In this document: positions 1 to 16,584 of the stretch, piece after piece
How the letters are laid out: each line of letters begins with the position of its first letter
Position numbering within the stretch: position 1 is the stretch's first letter
From: Metapseudomonas boanensis
GTDB taxonomy: Bacteria; Pseudomonadota; Gammaproteobacteria; Pseudomonadales; Pseudomonadaceae
DNA: 64,000 nt
Assembly: GCF_018704125.1 (NCBI RefSeq)
Contig: NZ_JAGTIS010000007.1
Span: forward strand, 62,001-126,000
Direction: 5' to 3'
The notes under the pieces: model-generated
Database searches by the model: none
What the model was told of the DNA's origin: nothing
What the model saw: only the letters and a program-made list of their open reading frames with translations
Translations under genes and position numbers: made by a program

Positions 1-801
1 GTTGTCGAGGTCGAGTCACCTGAGCTGATCCGAGGTTGCAGCGAAGGGCTGTTCGAGCAACTGGACTGGTCCAGGCTGGGTAAGCGCGAGGACTTTCTCG
101 ATGCGGCGGTGAGCGACTGCGGCGTAGGAATCTTCATCTGGTCCACCTTGCTCACCTATGACGCCAAGAAGCTGGCCCAGGCGCCCACGAGCTGGGCAGA
201 CTTCTGGGACACCGAGCGCTTTCCTGGCAAGCGCGGCCTGCGTCGTGGCGCCAAGTTCACCCTGGAGTTCGCTTTGCTCGCCGATGGCGTGAAGCTGGAA
301 GATCTGTACAAGGTGCTCGGCACGAAGGAAGGCGTGGACCGGGCATTCCGCAAGCTCGACCGGATCAAGTCCGACATCCAGTGGTGGGAGGCCGGTGCGC
401 AACCGCTTCAATGGCTGGCCGCCGGCGATGTGGTGATGACCTCGGCGTACAACGGCCGCGTCACCACCGCGCAAAAGGAAGGTCTGCCGTTCGCTATGCA
501 ATGGAACGGCAGTTTGTACGACGTCGACCACTGGGCCATCGTCAAGGGCAGCAAGAATAAAGCGCTGGCCGAGCAATTCATCGCGCTGGCCAACAAGCCT
601 GAGAACCAGAAGGTCTTTGCCGAGGCAATTCCCTATGGTCCGACCAACGTGCATACGCTCGGCCTGATCGATCCGGCGATCCGTTCCAAACTCCCCACTG
701 CACCCGAAAACCTCGAGTATGCGCGGGCCATGGATACGGAGTTCTGGATCGACCATGGCGAGGAACTGGAACAACGCTTCAACGCCTGGGCCAGCAAGTA
801 A
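1..801 (+). CDS. Polyamine-type ABC transporter substrate-binding protein (3' part)
   Basis: The frame is open from the first base of the window, so the N-terminus and signal peptide lie outside; 266 residues of the C-terminal part are visible. The sequence resembles the PotD/PotF family of periplasmic spermidine/putrescine-binding proteins, with typical stretches such as 'TSWADFWD', 'GDVVMTSAYNGR' and 'HWAIVKGSKNK'. Such proteins capture polyamines or similar cationic substrates in the periplasm and deliver them to an inner-membrane permease. It is followed after 64 bases by a kinase and a PLP enzyme on the same strand, so the transporter may import their substrate. The exact ligand cannot be read from the sequence. 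Confidence 0.85.
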   Translation, partial: VVEVESPELIRGCSEGLFEQLDWSRLGKREDFLDAAVSDCGVGIFIWSTLLTYDAKKLAQAPTSWADFWDTERFPGKRGLRRGAKFTLEFALLADGVKLEDLYKVLGTKEGVDRAFRKLDRIKSDIQWWEAGAQPLQWLAAGDVVMTSAYNGRVTTAQKEGLPFAMQWNGSLYDVDHWAIVKGSKNKALAEQFIALANKPENQKVFAEAIPYGPTNVHTLGLIDPAIRSKLPTAPENLEYARAMDTEFWIDHGEELEQRFNAWASK

Positions 802-865
802 CCCGGCAAGCCCGCCCGGCACTGCCGGGTGGGCTGTTCATGCATGATCCAATGGAGTATCCGCA

Positions 866-1933
866 GTGTCCCTGAATACCGCTGCCGTCCATGACCACCT
901 GCTGGAAGTCGCGCCAGCCCACGTCAGCCTCGAGCAGGCTGTCGCGATCGCCGCCGAACGTTTCGGCCTTCATGGTGCCGCACATCGTCTCGCCGGCGAA
1001 CGCGACCTGAACTTCCGTATCTCCAGCACGGACGGCGTGACGCGTTTGCTCAAATTGTCCCACCCGCTGGAAGATCCGCAGGTCGTGGATTTCCAGAACA
1101 GCGCCTTGCTGCATATCCAGCGCGCCGACCCAGACCTTCCGGTGCAACGTGTCTACCCGGCGCTGGACGGGGCGTACCAGTTCGTTGTCGAGGTTGACGG
1201 TCAACCCATGCTTGCCCGGATGATGTCGTTCGTCGACGGGCTACCCTTGCATCGCGTCGCTGAGCGCAGCCCGACCCTCCGACGGAACCTGGGTGACGCC
1301 CTGGGCCGCCTCGATCGTGCACTGCAGGACTTCAACCACCCTGCCTCCGGCCATGAATTGCTCTGGGACATGAAGCATGCCTCACGCCTTCGTCGCCTGC
1401 TGCCACACATCGACGAGTTGGACAAGCGGGCCCTGGTAGAACGCTTCCTCGACAATTTCGAGCAACAGGCCCTGCCGCACTTTTCGAAACTGCGAGCGCA
1501 GGTGATCCACAACGACCTCAATCCGCACAACGTCATCGTCGATGAACAGCATCCCGAGCGAATTCTCAACATCCTCGACTTCGGCGACATGGTGTATGCG
1601 CCGCTGCTCAATGACCTGGCAGTCGCTGCGGCCTACCAACTGGGTGGCCTCGACGACCCCCTGTCACCAGCAGCCGAGTTCGTCGCGGCCTATCATCGCC
1701 GCAACCCGCTGCTGCCGGACGAGCAAGCAATCCTCGCGGACCTGATTGCCACGCGCCTGGTGATGACCCTGTGCATAACAGCCTGGCGCGCCAGCCTGCA
1801 CCCTGAAAACCGCGAGTACATCCTGCGCAATACCCATCACGCCTGGCAGAGCCTGCAGGGGCTGGCCCGCTTATCCCGTACCCAGGCCCAGGCGCAGCTT
1901 GCCAAGGCCTGCCAAGAGGAATCGCACGCATGA
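866..1933 (+). CDS. APH/choline-kinase-fold phosphotransferase, likely hydroxylysine kinase-like
   Basis: 355 residues from a GTG start that has a GGAG ribosome site 8 bases upstream. The catalytic loop of the aminoglycoside phosphotransferase/homoserine kinase family is clear: H215-N-D217-L-N-P-H-N, followed by the Mg-binding D238-F-G. These proteins transfer the gamma phosphate of ATP to small amino or hydroxyl compounds in the cytoplasm. The gene overlaps the next one by four bases (ATGA), which implies translational coupling. Kinases of this fold beside a class III PLP enzyme are known as hydroxylysine kinase plus phospho-lyase (HYKK/PHYKPL in animals), so 5-hydroxylysine or a related amino alcohol is the best-guess substrate. 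That assignment is inference; antibiotic resistance is unlikely in this context. Confidence 0.75.
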   Translation: MSLNTAAVHDHLLEVAPAHVSLEQAVAIAAERFGLHGAAHRLAGERDLNFRISSTDGVTRLLKLSHPLEDPQVVDFQNSALLHIQRADPDLPVQRVYPALDGAYQFVVEVDGQPMLARMMSFVDGLPLHRVAERSPTLRRNLGDALGRLDRALQDFNHPASGHELLWDMKHASRLRRLLPHIDELDKRALVERFLDNFEQQALPHFSKLRAQVIHNDLNPHNVIVDEQHPERILNILDFGDMVYAPLLNDLAVAAAYQLGGLDDPLSPAAEFVAAYHRRNPLLPDEQAILADLIATRLVMTLCITAWRASLHPENREYILRNTHHAWQSLQGLARLSRTQAQAQLAKACQEESHA

Positions 1934-3252
1934 GCATGATCAACGGATTCAGCCCGACCGACGCCGAGCGCCTGGACGAACAGGAAAGGCGCCTGATCGA
2001 GCGCCGCGAACGCCTGCTGGGCCCGGCCTACCGACTGTTCTACGAGCGCCCGCTGCACACGGTACGCGGCGAAGGGGTCTGGCTCTTTGACGAGCAGGGT
2101 CGGCGCTACCTGGACGCCTACAACAATGTGGCCTCGGTGGGCCATTGCCACCCACGTGTGGTCGAAGCAATCTGCGCCCAGGCCGCCCGCCTCAACACCC
2201 ACACCCGCTACCTGCAGGAAGGCATCCTCGATTACGCCGAACAGTTGCTGGCGACGTTTCCCGACGGCCTGGACCGGGTGATGTTCACCTGCACCGGCAG
2301 CGAGGCCAACGACCTGGCCCTGCGTATCGCCCGTCACTTCACCGGCGGCGAAGGGGTGATCATTACCCGATTCGCCTATCACGGTGTCACCGGGGACATT
2401 TCGGAGCTTTCGCCGTCCCTCGGTGCGGGCATCACCCTGCCTGCGCACGCTCGCACCGTACGCGCGCCGGACGCCTATAGGCTAGGCGCCGAGAACGTCG
2501 CAGCAACGTTCGCCGCCGATGTGCGCGCGGCGATTGCCGACCTGCGCGCCAATGGCATCAAGCCTGCTGCGCTGCTCCTGGACGGCATCTTCGCCAGCGA
2601 CGGCGTATTCGCCGACCCCGCTGGTTTCCTCGCCGAAGCGGTAGCGGTTGCTCGCTCCGAGGGACTGCTCTACATCGCCGATGAAGTCCAGTCCGGATTT
2701 GCTCGTACCGGCGCGACTATGTGGGGTTTCCAGAGGCACGCCGTGCAGCCGGACATCGTCACCCTGGGCAAGCCCATGGGGAACGGTCAGCCCATCGCCG
2801 GAGTGGTGGCCCGCGCAGAGGTGATCGAACGCTTCGGCCGCAGCGTGCGCTACTTCAATACCTTCGGTGGGAATCCGGTTTCCTGTGCTGCCGCCAAGGC
2901 GGTGCTGGACGTCATCCAGGAAGAAGGCCTGCAGCAGCGCTCAGCGGAGATCGGCGGCTACTTGTTACAAGGTTTCCGCCGCCTCGCCGAACGCCACGAG
3001 CTGATTGGCGACGTGCGCGGAGCAGGAATGTTTTTCGGTATCGAACTGGTCAGCAATCGGGAGACAAAAGAGCCGGCAGCACTGGTTACCCGACGCATCG
3101 TCAACGACCTGCGCGAGCGCGGCGTGCTGATCAGTGCCGCAGGCCCTCGGGAGAACATCCTCAAGATTCGTCCGCTTCTCGCTTTCAAGAAGGAGCATGC
3201 CGACCTGATGCTTGACGCTCTGGATCAAGCACTCGGTATGAGCATGAATTGA
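1930..3252 (+). CDS. Class III PLP-dependent aminotransferase / phospho-lyase
   Basis: 440 residues, normal length for the class III (ornithine/GABA-type) aminotransferase fold. The PLP-binding aspartate lies in '[13 protein letters not shown]' (D251) and the Schiff-base lysine in '[10 protein letters not shown]' (K281). In the AGXT2L subfamily this fold catalyses elimination of phosphate and ammonia from phosphorylated amino alcohols (O-phosphohydroxylysine, phosphoethanolamine) rather than transamination. The coupled kinase directly upstream supports that reading: the kinase phosphorylates and this enzyme eliminates. A conventional transaminase using polyamine-derived substrates remains possible because the upstream transporter protein is of polyamine type. 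Confidence 0.82.
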   Translation: MSMINGFSPTDAERLDEQERRLIERRERLLGPAYRLFYERPLHTVRGEGVWLFDEQGRRYLDAYNNVASVGHCHPRVVEAICAQAARLNTHTRYLQEGILDYAEQLLATFPDGLDRVMFTCTGSEANDLALRIARHFTGGEGVIITRFAYHGVTGDISELSPSLGAGITLPAHARTVRAPDAYRLGAENVAATFAADVRAAIADLRANGIKPAALLLDGIFASDGVFADPAGFLAEAVAVARSEGLLYIADEVQSGFARTGATMWGFQRHAVQPDIVTLGKPMGNGQPIAGVVARAEVIERFGRSVRYFNTFGGNPVSCAAAKAVLDVIQEEGLQQRSAEIGGYLLQGFRRLAERHELIGDVRGAGMFFGIELVSNRETKEPAALVTRRIVNDLRERGVLISAAGPRENILKIRPLLAFKKEHADLMLDALDQALGMSMN

Positions 3253-3307
3253 GAGTGGATCGGCTGGTTTGTGGCTTCGCCACATTCACCCGAATTCAGC
3301 TGAAACT

Positions 3308-3347
3308 GCAGAAGCCGGTGGAGGCGCAAACCTATACCGGCTTCTGC
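3308..3347. terminator. Bidirectional terminator-like hairpin between converging genes
   Basis: A perfect 12-bp stem (3308-3319 with 3336-3347) around a 16-base loop lies between the aminotransferase (+) and glmS (-), whose 3' ends face each other. There is no long T run on either side, so efficiency is uncertain. Confidence 0.6.
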
Positions 3348-3387
3348 TTCTGTTGCTGATGGACGCTTCGACGCGGCAGTGACCGCT

Positions 3388-5223
<1,836 letters not shown>

Positions 5224-5239
5224 GCTTGTTTCTCCTATT

Positions 5240-6007
5240 TCAATCGACACTCGCGCAGATCAACTTGACCCCGCGCGCAGTGATCTGGTCGCGCGCTTCC
5301 TGCGAAAGGCGCTCATCGGTAATCAGGGTGGTGATGCTGTTCCAGGGCAGCTCGAGGTTGGGCATCCGCCGCCCGACCTTGTCCGCTTCCGCCATCACGA
5401 TGACTTCGCGGGCAACTTCGGCCATGACGCGGGACAAGCCCAGCAGCTCGTTGAAAGTGGTGGTGCCGCGCTGCAGATCGATGCCGTCGGCACCGACGAA
5501 CAGCTGGTCAAAGTCATACGACCGCAGGACCTGCTCGGCAACCTGCCCCTGGAATGACTCCGAATGCGGGTCCCAGGTTCCACCGGTCATCAACAGCACA
5601 GGTTCGTGCTCCAGTTCGCGCAGGGCATTGGCCACGCTCAGGGAGTTGGTCATGACCACAAGTCCGGGCTTGCGGCCCAGCTCCGGAATCATCGCCGCGG
5701 TGGTGCTGCCACTGTCGATGATGATCCGTGCATGCTCGCGTATGCAGCCTACAGCCGCGCGGGCGATGGCCAGCTTGTATGAGGAAACGGGATGGCTACC
5801 CTCACCAATCAGCTCCTGCGGCATGGGTACAGCCCCACCGTACCGCCGCAGCAGCAGGCCGTTCTTCTCCAGCGCAGTGAGGTCCTTTCGGATCGTCACT
5901 TCCGACGTGGAAAAAGCTCTGGCCAGTTCATCGACGCTCACTTCGCCCTGCTCATTGAGTAGCGCGAGGATTGCATGGCGACGCTGGGGAGTGTTCCGTT
6001 TCGTCAT
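5240..6007 (-). CDS. glmR: DeoR-family transcriptional regulator of glmS
   Basis: 255 residues. An N-terminal DeoR winged helix-turn-helix (about 5-60, '[20 protein letters not shown]') is followed by a DeoRC sugar-phosphate sensor domain (about 75-230). In Pseudomonas the DeoR-type gene directly upstream of glmS (GlmR) controls glucosamine-6-phosphate synthesis. The gene is in the same direction as glmS with a 16-base gap, so both are likely transcribed together and the regulator would act on its own operon. The gene name rests on position and family. Confidence 0.9.
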   Translation of the reverse strand: MTKRNTPQRRHAILALLNEQGEVSVDELARAFSTSEVTIRKDLTALEKNGLLLRRYGGAVPMPQELIGEGSHPVSSYKLAIARAAVGCIREHARIIIDSGSTTAAMIPELGRKPGLVVMTNSLSVANALRELEHEPVLLMTGGTWDPHSESFQGQVAEQVLRSYDFDQLFVGADGIDLQRGTTTFNELLGLSRVMAEVAREVIVMAEADKVGRRMPNLELPWNSITTLITDERLSQEARDQITARGVKLICASVD

Positions 6008-6082
6008 TAGCTAAGTTTCGATTCGAAAGATAATAGAGCAAATCAAAACCTAACAGCACGGATACGTCAACCCTGGAAACGA

Positions 6083-6104
6083 CAAAAGGCGGCCTGAGCC
6101 GCCT
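6083..6104 (-). terminator. Rho-independent terminator of glmU
   Basis: A 7-bp GC-rich stem (6098-6104 with 6087-6093, loop of four) is followed on the minus strand by a run of four T. It lies 18 bases past the glmU stop codon and separates glmU from glmR. Confidence 0.85.
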
Positions 6105-6121
6105 CTTGTTAGAGATAAGCC

Positions 6122-7486
6122 TTACTTCTGGATCTTTTCCGGGCGCTTCCAGCCTTCGATATTGCGCTGCTTGGCGCGGCCAACCGCCAGGGTGTTGGCC
6201 GGCACGTCCTGGGTAATGGTGGAGCCCGCCCCTGTAGTCACACCGTCACCCAGGGTCACCGGAGCGACGAGGGCGCTGTTGGAACCAATGAAGACGTCTT
6301 CGCCCATGACGGTCCGAAACTTGTTCGCACCATCGTAATTGCACGTGATGGTGCCGGCGCCAATGTTGGTCCGTGCGCCAATCTCGGCGTCACCCAAGTA
6401 GCTCAGGTGGCCAGCTTTGGCGCCCTCGCCCATCACGGCGTTCTTCAGTTCGACGAAGTTACCCACATGAGCCTTTGCACCCAATACCGCGCCAGGACGC
6501 AGGCGGGCGAACGGACCGCAATCTGCGCCTTCACCCAGCTCGGCACCTTCCAGGTGACTGTTGGCCTTGACCACGGCTCCGCGGCGCAGGGTGCTGTCCT
6601 TGATCACGCAGTTGGGACCGATCAGCACTCCATCTTCGATCACCACCTTGCCTTCGAGGATCACGTTGATGTCGATCTGCACGTCCCGGCCCACAGTAAC
6701 TTCACCGCGCAGGTCGAAGCGTGCCGGGTCGAGCAGGGTCACCCCCTGGGCCATCAAGCGGCGGCCTGCACGCTTCTGGTAGTGCCGCTCGAGCTCTGCG
6801 AGTTGGATGCGGTCGTTGGCACCCTGCACTTCCATCGTGTCGTGAGGATGCTCGGTGGCCACCACCAGCCCATCGGAAACAGCCATGGCGATGACGTCGG
6901 TCAGGTAGTACTCGCCCTGGGCATTGTCATTTGACAATCGTCCCAGCCAGTCAGCCAAACGCTTACCCGGTACCGCCAGGATGCCGGTGTTGCCCTCGCG
7001 AATGGCGCGCTGCTCCGGCGAGGCATCTTTGTGTTCGACGATGGCCTTCACTACGCCAGCCACGTCGCGGACGATGCGGCCATAACCGGTGGGGTCATCC
7101 AGCTCCACGGTGAGCAAGGCAAGTTGATCCTCGCTGACTTTCTGCAGCAGGCGCTCCAGGGTTTCCACTTCGATCAGCGGCACATCACCGTAGAGGATCA
7201 GCACACGCTCGGCACTCAATTGCTGCAACGCCTGGGCGACGGCATGGCCGGTTCCCAGCTGCTCGGTTTGCAGGACGAAGCTCAGGTCGTCTGCTGCCAA
7301 GCGCTCACGCACGGTCTCGGCGCCGTGGCCGATCACCACATGGATGCCTTGCGGCTGCAGCTTGCGAGCAGTGTCTATGACGTGACCCAGCATGGCTTTG
7401 CCGGCCACCGGATGCAGGACTTTGGGCAGCGCGGAACGCATACGCGTGCCTTGGCCGGCCGCGAGGATGACGATATCGAGGGACAT
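6122..7486 (-). CDS. glmU: Bifunctional GlcNAc-1-P uridyltransferase / GlcN-1-P acetyltransferase
   Basis: Acetylates glucosamine-1-phosphate and couples it to UTP, giving UDP-GlcNAc. Start set at '[16 protein letters not shown]', giving 454 residues, the usual family length; an upstream GTG would add four residues. The nucleotidyltransferase signature 'LAAGQGTRM' lies at residues 8-16 and the C-terminal half carries the left-handed beta-helix hexapeptide repeats ('IGPNCVI', '[11 protein letters not shown]'). It is the third gene of the UDP-GlcNAc block but has its own terminator, so it is a separate transcription unit from glmRS. Confidence 0.98.
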   Translation of the reverse strand: MSLDIVILAAGQGTRMRSALPKVLHPVAGKAMLGHVIDTARKLQPQGIHVVIGHGAETVRERLAADDLSFVLQTEQLGTGHAVAQALQQLSAERVLILYGDVPLIEVETLERLLQKVSEDQLALLTVELDDPTGYGRIVRDVAGVVKAIVEHKDASPEQRAIREGNTGILAVPGKRLADWLGRLSNDNAQGEYYLTDVIAMAVSDGLVVATEHPHDTMEVQGANDRIQLAELERHYQKRAGRRLMAQGVTLLDPARFDLRGEVTVGRDVQIDINVILEGKVVIEDGVLIGPNCVIKDSTLRRGAVVKANSHLEGAELGEGADCGPFARLRPGAVLGAKAHVGNFVELKNAVMGEGAKAGHLSYLGDAEIGARTNIGAGTITCNYDGANKFRTVMGEDVFIGSNSALVAPVTLGDGVTTGAGSTITQDVPANTLAVGRAKQRNIEGWKRPEKIQK

Positions 7487-7522
7487 GACGTGAATCACCG
7501 AGTCAGGCTGTTAACAAACAAG

Positions 7523-7556
7523 CGGAAAAGAAAAAGGGTAGCCAAGGCTACCCTTT
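7523..7556 (-). terminator. Rho-independent terminator of the atp operon
   Basis: A strong hairpin: 11-bp stem (7533-7543 with 7546-7556, tiny AA/TT loop), followed on the minus strand by a T-rich tract. It lies 28 bases after the atpC stop codon. Confidence 0.9.
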
Positions 7557-7583
7557 AACTCGATTGCAATGAAGCCTGCGGGA

Positions 7584-8009
7584 TTAGCCGCCGAACTTCT
7601 TGCGGATCTGCTGGACGGTTCGCAGCTGGGCTGCAGCCTCGGCCAGACGAGCAGATGCGTTGGAGTAATCGAACTCCGCGCCTTTCTCGTGCAGGGCCTT
7701 TTCAGCAGCCTTGAGGGACTCCTGAGCAGCAGCTTCGTCCAGATCGCTGGCACGCAGCACGGTGTCGGCCAGGACCTTCACCATGTTCGGCTGGACCTCG
7801 AGGAAACCACCGGAGATGTAATACACCTCTTCCCCACCACCCTGCTTGACCAGGCGGATGGGACCCGGCTTGAGGTCAGTGATCAGCGGGGCGTGGCCCG
7901 GAGCGATACCCAGATCGCCCAGGTTGCCGTGCGCAATCACCATCTCTACCAGACCGGAGAAGATCTCCGCTTCGGCGCTGACGATATCGCAATGGACAGT
8001 AATAGCCAT
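7584..8009 (-). CDS. atpC: ATP synthase epsilon subunit
   Basis: 141 residues with the F1 epsilon beta-sandwich ('[15 protein letters not shown]', '[19 protein letters not shown]') and a C-terminal helical hairpin. It connects the F1 central stalk to the c-ring and inhibits ATP hydrolysis. Last gene of the atp operon, followed by the operon terminator. Confidence 0.97.
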   Translation of the reverse strand: MAITVHCDIVSAEAEIFSGLVEMVIAHGNLGDLGIAPGHAPLITDLKPGPIRLVKQGGGEEVYYISGGFLEVQPNMVKVLADTVLRASDLDEAAAQESLKAAEKALHEKGAEFDYSNASARLAEAAAQLRTVQQIRKKFGG

Positions 8010-8052
8010 ACGCTTGCCTCACGTAAGCGCCCGTTGCCGGGCGCTCAGGGGG

Positions 8053-9459
<1,407 letters not shown>

Positions 9460-10320
9460 TTAAACCGCAGCAGCGCCGCCGACGATTTCCGAGATCTCTT
9501 GGGTGATCGCAGCCTGACGGGCCTTGTTGTAGACCAGCTGAAGTTCGCTGATCAGGTCACCGGCGTTGTCAGTGGCGTTCTTCATCGCGATCATCCGCGC
9601 CGCTTGCTCGGCTGCGTTGTTCTCGACGACCGCCTGATACACCTGGGATTCCACGTAGCGCACCAGCAGCCCTTCGAGGAGCTCCTTGGCGTCGGGTTCG
9701 TAGAGGTAGTCCCAGTGATGCTTGAGCTCTTGATCCGGATCGGCCACCAGCGGAACCAGTTGGTCCACGGTCGGCTTCTGCGTCATTGTATTGACGAACT
9801 TGTTGGAGACCACGAACAGGCGATCGACACGGCCTTCCAGGTATGCATCGAGCATCACCTTGACGCTGCCGATCAGATCGTTGATCGACGGCTCTTCGCC
9901 GATATGGCTGATAGCTGCAACGACGTTACCGCCGAAGTTGCGGAAGAAGGCCGCACCCTTGCTACCAATCACGCAGAGGTCGACCTCTACGCCTTGCTCG
10001 CGATAACCCGCCATGTCCTTGACCAGGGCCTTGAACAGGTTGGTGTTCAAGCCGCCGCACAAGCCACGGTCACTGCTCACCACGACATAACCGACGCGCT
10101 TCACTTCGCGCTCGATCATGAACGGATGGCGGTACTCCGGGTTGGCGTTGGCCAGATGACCGATCACCTGGCGGATGCGCTCCGCGTAGGGACGGCTGGC
10201 AGCCATGCGCATTTGAGCTCTGCGCATCTTGCTGACCGCCACCTTTTCCATGGCGCTGGTGATCTTCTGCGTGCTTTTGATGCTCGCAATCTTGCTGCGA
10301 ATCTCTTTTGCGCCTGCCAT
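9460..10320 (-). CDS. atpG: ATP synthase gamma subunit
   Basis: 286 residues, starting '[20 protein letters not shown]', the conserved N-terminal coiled-coil of the central rotor shaft, and ending with the matching C-terminal helix ('[17 protein letters not shown]'). It turns inside the alpha/beta hexamer and drives the catalytic cycle. Fourth gene from the operon end, 50 bases after atpA. Confidence 0.98.
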   Translation of the reverse strand: MAGAKEIRSKIASIKSTQKITSAMEKVAVSKMRRAQMRMAASRPYAERIRQVIGHLANANPEYRHPFMIEREVKRVGYVVVSSDRGLCGGLNTNLFKALVKDMAGYREQGVEVDLCVIGSKGAAFFRNFGGNVVAAISHIGEEPSINDLIGSVKVMLDAYLEGRVDRLFVVSNKFVNTMTQKPTVDQLVPLVADPDQELKHHWDYLYEPDAKELLEGLLVRYVESQVYQAVVENNAAEQAARMIAMKNATDNAGDLISELQLVYNKARQAAITQEISEIVGGAAAV

Positions 10321-10370
10321 TTGACACCTATCAGGTTAGCAGGCGGGGGTCTTGCGACCCCCGCTGCGGC

Positions 10371-11915
<1,545 letters not shown>

Positions 11916-11936
11916 TGCTCTGCTGCCCCTTCAAAC

Positions 11937-12473
11937 TCAAGATTTCAACGCTTCGGCCAGTTTCGCGAGCTTGCCGCGAACCGAGCCATCGATAACCAGG
12001 TCGCCGGCGCGGATGACGACGCCGCCTATCAGGCTGGCATCCTCCGCGGCGTGCAGACGCACTTCTCGGCTGAGCCGTGCGCTGAGAACCTTGGCGAGTT
12101 TGTCTTGCTGTTCATCGCTCAATGCGAAGGCACTGGTGACCTCCACGTCTACCGACTTCTCCTGCTCGGCCTTGTAAAGCTCGAACAGTTCGACGATTTC
12201 CGGCAGCAGCACGAGGCGGCCATTCTCGGAAAGGACGTGGATGAAATTGCCTACCTGGGCATCAAACTTGTCACCAACTACCTCGACAAAGGTGTTGGCT
12301 TTCTCTGCGCTCGTCAGTCGCGGGGCTTTGAGCACTTGCTGCATGGTGTCGTCCTGCGACACCGCAGCGGCCAGGCCTAGCATGGCCGACCAAGCGGCCA
12401 GCTGCTGATGGGCCTGGGCGTACTCGAAAGCAGCCTTGGCGTAAGGTCGGGCCAGCGTGGTCAGTTCTGCCAT
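11937..12473 (-). CDS. atpH: ATP synthase delta subunit
   Basis: 178 residues with the delta/OSCP fold: an N-terminal helical bundle beginning '[13 protein letters not shown]' and the conserved C-terminal segment '[20 protein letters not shown]'. It holds F1 on the peripheral stalk. It follows atpF by 12 bases, as expected for tight co-translation. Confidence 0.97.
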   Translation of the reverse strand: MAELTTLARPYAKAAFEYAQAHQQLAAWSAMLGLAAAVSQDDTMQQVLKAPRLTSAEKANTFVEVVGDKFDAQVGNFIHVLSENGRLVLLPEIVELFELYKAEQEKSVDVEVTSAFALSDEQQDKLAKVLSARLSREVRLHAAEDASLIGGVVIRAGDLVIDGSVRGKLAKLAEALKS

Positions 12474-12485
12474 GATCGCCCTCGC

Positions 12486-12956
12486 TTAAATTTCGGCTGC
12501 CAGTTTGTTAACCAGCTCCGCATGCGCGTTTTGATCGATAGTGGCACCCAGGATCTTCTCGGCACCATTAACGGCCAGGCTACCCAGTTGGGCGCGCAGC
12601 GCGTCTTTGACACTGTTCAGTTCCTGCTCGATCTCGGCCTGAGCCTGCGCCTTCAGGCGCTCGCCTTCGGCACGTGCCTGATCGCGAGCTTCGTCGACGA
12701 TCTGGGTACCGCGCTTTTTGGCTTGCTCGATGATTTCAGCTGCCTGAGTCTTGGCTTCGCGCAGTTGCTGACCCACTTTCTCATGGGCCAGCTCCAAGTC
12801 ACGAGCCGCACGGTTGGCAGCGTCCAGGCCATCGGCAATCTTCTTCTGACGGTCCCGCAGAGCAGTGATGACCGGAGGCCACACGAACTTCATGCAGAAC
12901 AGTACGAAGATGAAGAAAGCAACGGACTGGCCGATCAGGGTTGCATTAATGTTCAC
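12486..12956 (-). CDS. atpF: ATP synthase b subunit
   Basis: 156 residues: one N-terminal membrane helix ('[19 protein letters not shown]') followed by a long charged coiled-coil that forms the dimeric peripheral stalk. Family length and the usual position between atpE and atpH. Confidence 0.97.
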   Translation of the reverse strand: MNINATLIGQSVAFFIFVLFCMKFVWPPVITALRDRQKKIADGLDAANRAARDLELAHEKVGQQLREAKTQAAEIIEQAKKRGTQIVDEARDQARAEGERLKAQAQAEIEQELNSVKDALRAQLGSLAVNGAEKILGATIDQNAHAELVNKLAAEI

Positions 12957-13005
12957 GCCAACACCTCGCTCGTTCGTTGTCAGTCGAATCCTCGATCAAC
13001 GAGGA

Positions 13006-14751
<1,746 letters not shown>

Positions 14752-14831
14752 CGCGGCGAATCCTCTGGCGTCGGCGCCTTGAATCAATAACTTGGCATAG
14801 TTTGTGCCGACAAAATTGCGCGCAGAGTATA

Positions 14832-14848
14832 GGGGGGGGAATCCCCCC
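14832..14848 (-). terminator. G/C-tract hairpin between parB and atpI
   Basis: Eight G followed by AAT and six C form a short but very stable hairpin downstream of parB. No T run follows, so it may act as a weak terminator or processing structure rather than a classic intrinsic terminator. Confidence 0.4.
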
Positions 14849-14898
14849 GTTCAACTGTCGGGTAGTGAATTCCGACTGTCGCTACAGCACCAATTGTT

Positions 14899-15771
14899 TC
14901 AGCGGATGTGGGCCAGGACGCCCTGTAATTCGTCGAGGGAGTTGTAGCGAATGACCAGTTGGCCTTTGCCTTTCTGGCCATGCTTGATCTGCACGGGAGC
15001 GCCCAACCGCTCAGCCAGGCGCTGTTCAAGGCGGCTGATGTCCGGATCCGATTTGACCGGTTCGACAGCTTTCTCCTTGCTGGTCAACCAGTGCCGGACC
15101 AGTGCTTCGGTCTGGCGCACGGTCAGGCCACGTGCGACAACATGTCGCGCCCCTTCTACCTGCCGCTCAAGGGGCAGACCGAGAAGCGCCCGTGCATGCC
15201 CCATCTCGAGGTCACCGTGGGAGAGGAGGGTCTTGATCTCCTCCGGCAGGCCGATCAGGCGCAGCAGGTTGGTGATGGTGACGCGTGATTTGCCGACTGC
15301 TTCCGCGACCTGCTGCTGCGTGAGCTGGAACTCCTGCTGGAGGCGTTGCAGGGCAATGGCTTCCTCGATCGGGTTGAGGTCTTCGCGCTGGATGTTTTCG
15401 ATCAGCGCCATGGCGATGGCGGCTTCATCAGGGACTTCGCGGACCATGGCCGGAATCTTGTCCAGTCCAGCCTGGTGGCTGGCACGCCAGCGGCGTTCGC
15501 CGGCGATGATCTCGAAACGGCCGCCGCCGATCGGACGCACGACGATGGGCTGCATGACGCCCTGTGCCTTGATCGACTGGGCCAGCTCTTCGAGGGCGGT
15601 CGGGTCCATGTCGCGGCGAGGCTGGTACTTACCGCGCTGGATCAGGTCCAGCGGCACGTATTGCAGTTCACGGCTATCGACCTGAACGGCTTCTTCTTCC
15701 AGCTTTGTGACGGAACTGCCACCCAGCAGGGCGTCCAAGCCACGGCCCAGACCTCGTTTTTTCGCGGCCAT
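14899..15771 (-). CDS. parB: Chromosome partitioning protein ParB (CTPase clamp)
   Basis: 290 residues in the Spo0J family. The N-terminal CTP-binding domain carries the box 'IIAGERRWRASHQAG' (about 92-106), the middle holds the helix-turn-helix that reads parS ('TQQQVAEAVGKSRVTITNLL'), and the C-terminus is the dimer domain. ParB loads at parS and slides along DNA, organising the origin for segregation. It follows parA by 9 bases; two matching parS sites lie in recF about 12 kb away. Confidence 0.97.
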   Translation of the reverse strand: MAAKKRGLGRGLDALLGGSSVTKLEEEAVQVDSRELQYVPLDLIQRGKYQPRRDMDPTALEELAQSIKAQGVMQPIVVRPIGGGRFEIIAGERRWRASHQAGLDKIPAMVREVPDEAAIAMALIENIQREDLNPIEEAIALQRLQQEFQLTQQQVAEAVGKSRVTITNLLRLIGLPEEIKTLLSHGDLEMGHARALLGLPLERQVEGARHVVARGLTVRQTEALVRHWLTSKEKAVEPVKSDPDISRLEQRLAERLGAPVQIKHGQKGKGQLVIRYNSLDELQGVLAHIR

Positions 15772-15780
15772 GCGGATTCC

Positions 15781-16569
15781 TTATGCGGTAGCGGTTTTGG
15801 CGTTCGCGCGCTGGCGACGGACCAGCTCGCCTGCCAGCGCCAAGTAGGCGATGGCGCCACGGGATTGCTTGTCGTAGACCAGTGCCGGCATGCCATAGCT
15901 CGGAGCTTCGGCCAGGCGCACGTTACGCGGAATGACAGAATCGTAGAGCTTGTCGCCGAAGTGCGTCTTGAGCTGCGCCGACACTTCGTTGGTCAGGCTG
16001 ATGCGCGGGTCGTACATGGTGCGCAAGAGGCCTTCGATCCTCAGGCTCGGATTCAGCAACTTGCCAATGCGCTGGATGCTGTTGACCAGGTCGGACAAGC
16101 CTTCGAGTGCGTAGTACTCGCACTGCATGGGGATGATCACGCCATCAGAGGCAACCAGGGCGTTGATCGTCAGCATCGACAGCGAAGGCGGGCAGTCGAT
16201 GAGGATGTAGTCGTAGTTCTCGCGAATCGGTGCGAGGGCCTCGCGCAACCGATGTTCCTTGTTCGGCATTTCGAGCAAAGCCACTTCCGCCGCGGTGAGG
16301 TCGCGGTTGGCAGGCAGCAGCTGATAGCCCCCGTGCTCAGAGAATTGCATGGCGGTCGCCAGGTCGCACTCGCCGGTCAGGACGTCATAGACGGAGTGGT
16401 CCAGCGCGAGCTTGTCGACGCCGCTGCCCATGGTGGCGTTGCCTTGAGGGTCGAGGTCGATCAACAGCACGCGGCGCTTGGTGGCGACCAGCGAGGCAGC
16501 CAGGTTGACACAGGTGGTGGTCTTGCCGACCCCGCCTTTCTGATTGGCGATTGCGAATACCTTGGCCAT
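15781..16569 (-). CDS. parA: Chromosome partitioning ATPase ParA (Soj)
   Basis: 262 residues with the deviant Walker A 'NQKGGVGKTTT' right at the N-terminus and Walker B 'YDYILIDCPPSLS'. There is no N-terminal DNA-binding domain, so this is the chromosomal Soj type. It binds DNA nonspecifically as an ATP dimer and moves ParB-parS complexes. It lies in an apparent operon with rsmG upstream and parB downstream. Confidence 0.97.
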   Translation of the reverse strand: MAKVFAIANQKGGVGKTTTCVNLAASLVATKRRVLLIDLDPQGNATMGSGVDKLALDHSVYDVLTGECDLATAMQFSEHGGYQLLPANRDLTAAEVALLEMPNKEHRLREALAPIRENYDYILIDCPPSLSMLTINALVASDGVIIPMQCEYYALEGLSDLVNSIQRIGKLLNPSLRIEGLLRTMYDPRISLTNEVSAQLKTHFGDKLYDSVIPRNVRLAEAPSYGMPALVYDKQSRGAIAYLALAGELVRRQRANAKTATA

Positions 16570-16584
16570 GGCAGCCCTATCCCC

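Noticed and set aside
866-1933. Aminoglycoside resistance gene
   Set aside because: The fold is that of APH enzymes, but the coupled PLP enzyme and transporter context point to catabolism, not resistance.
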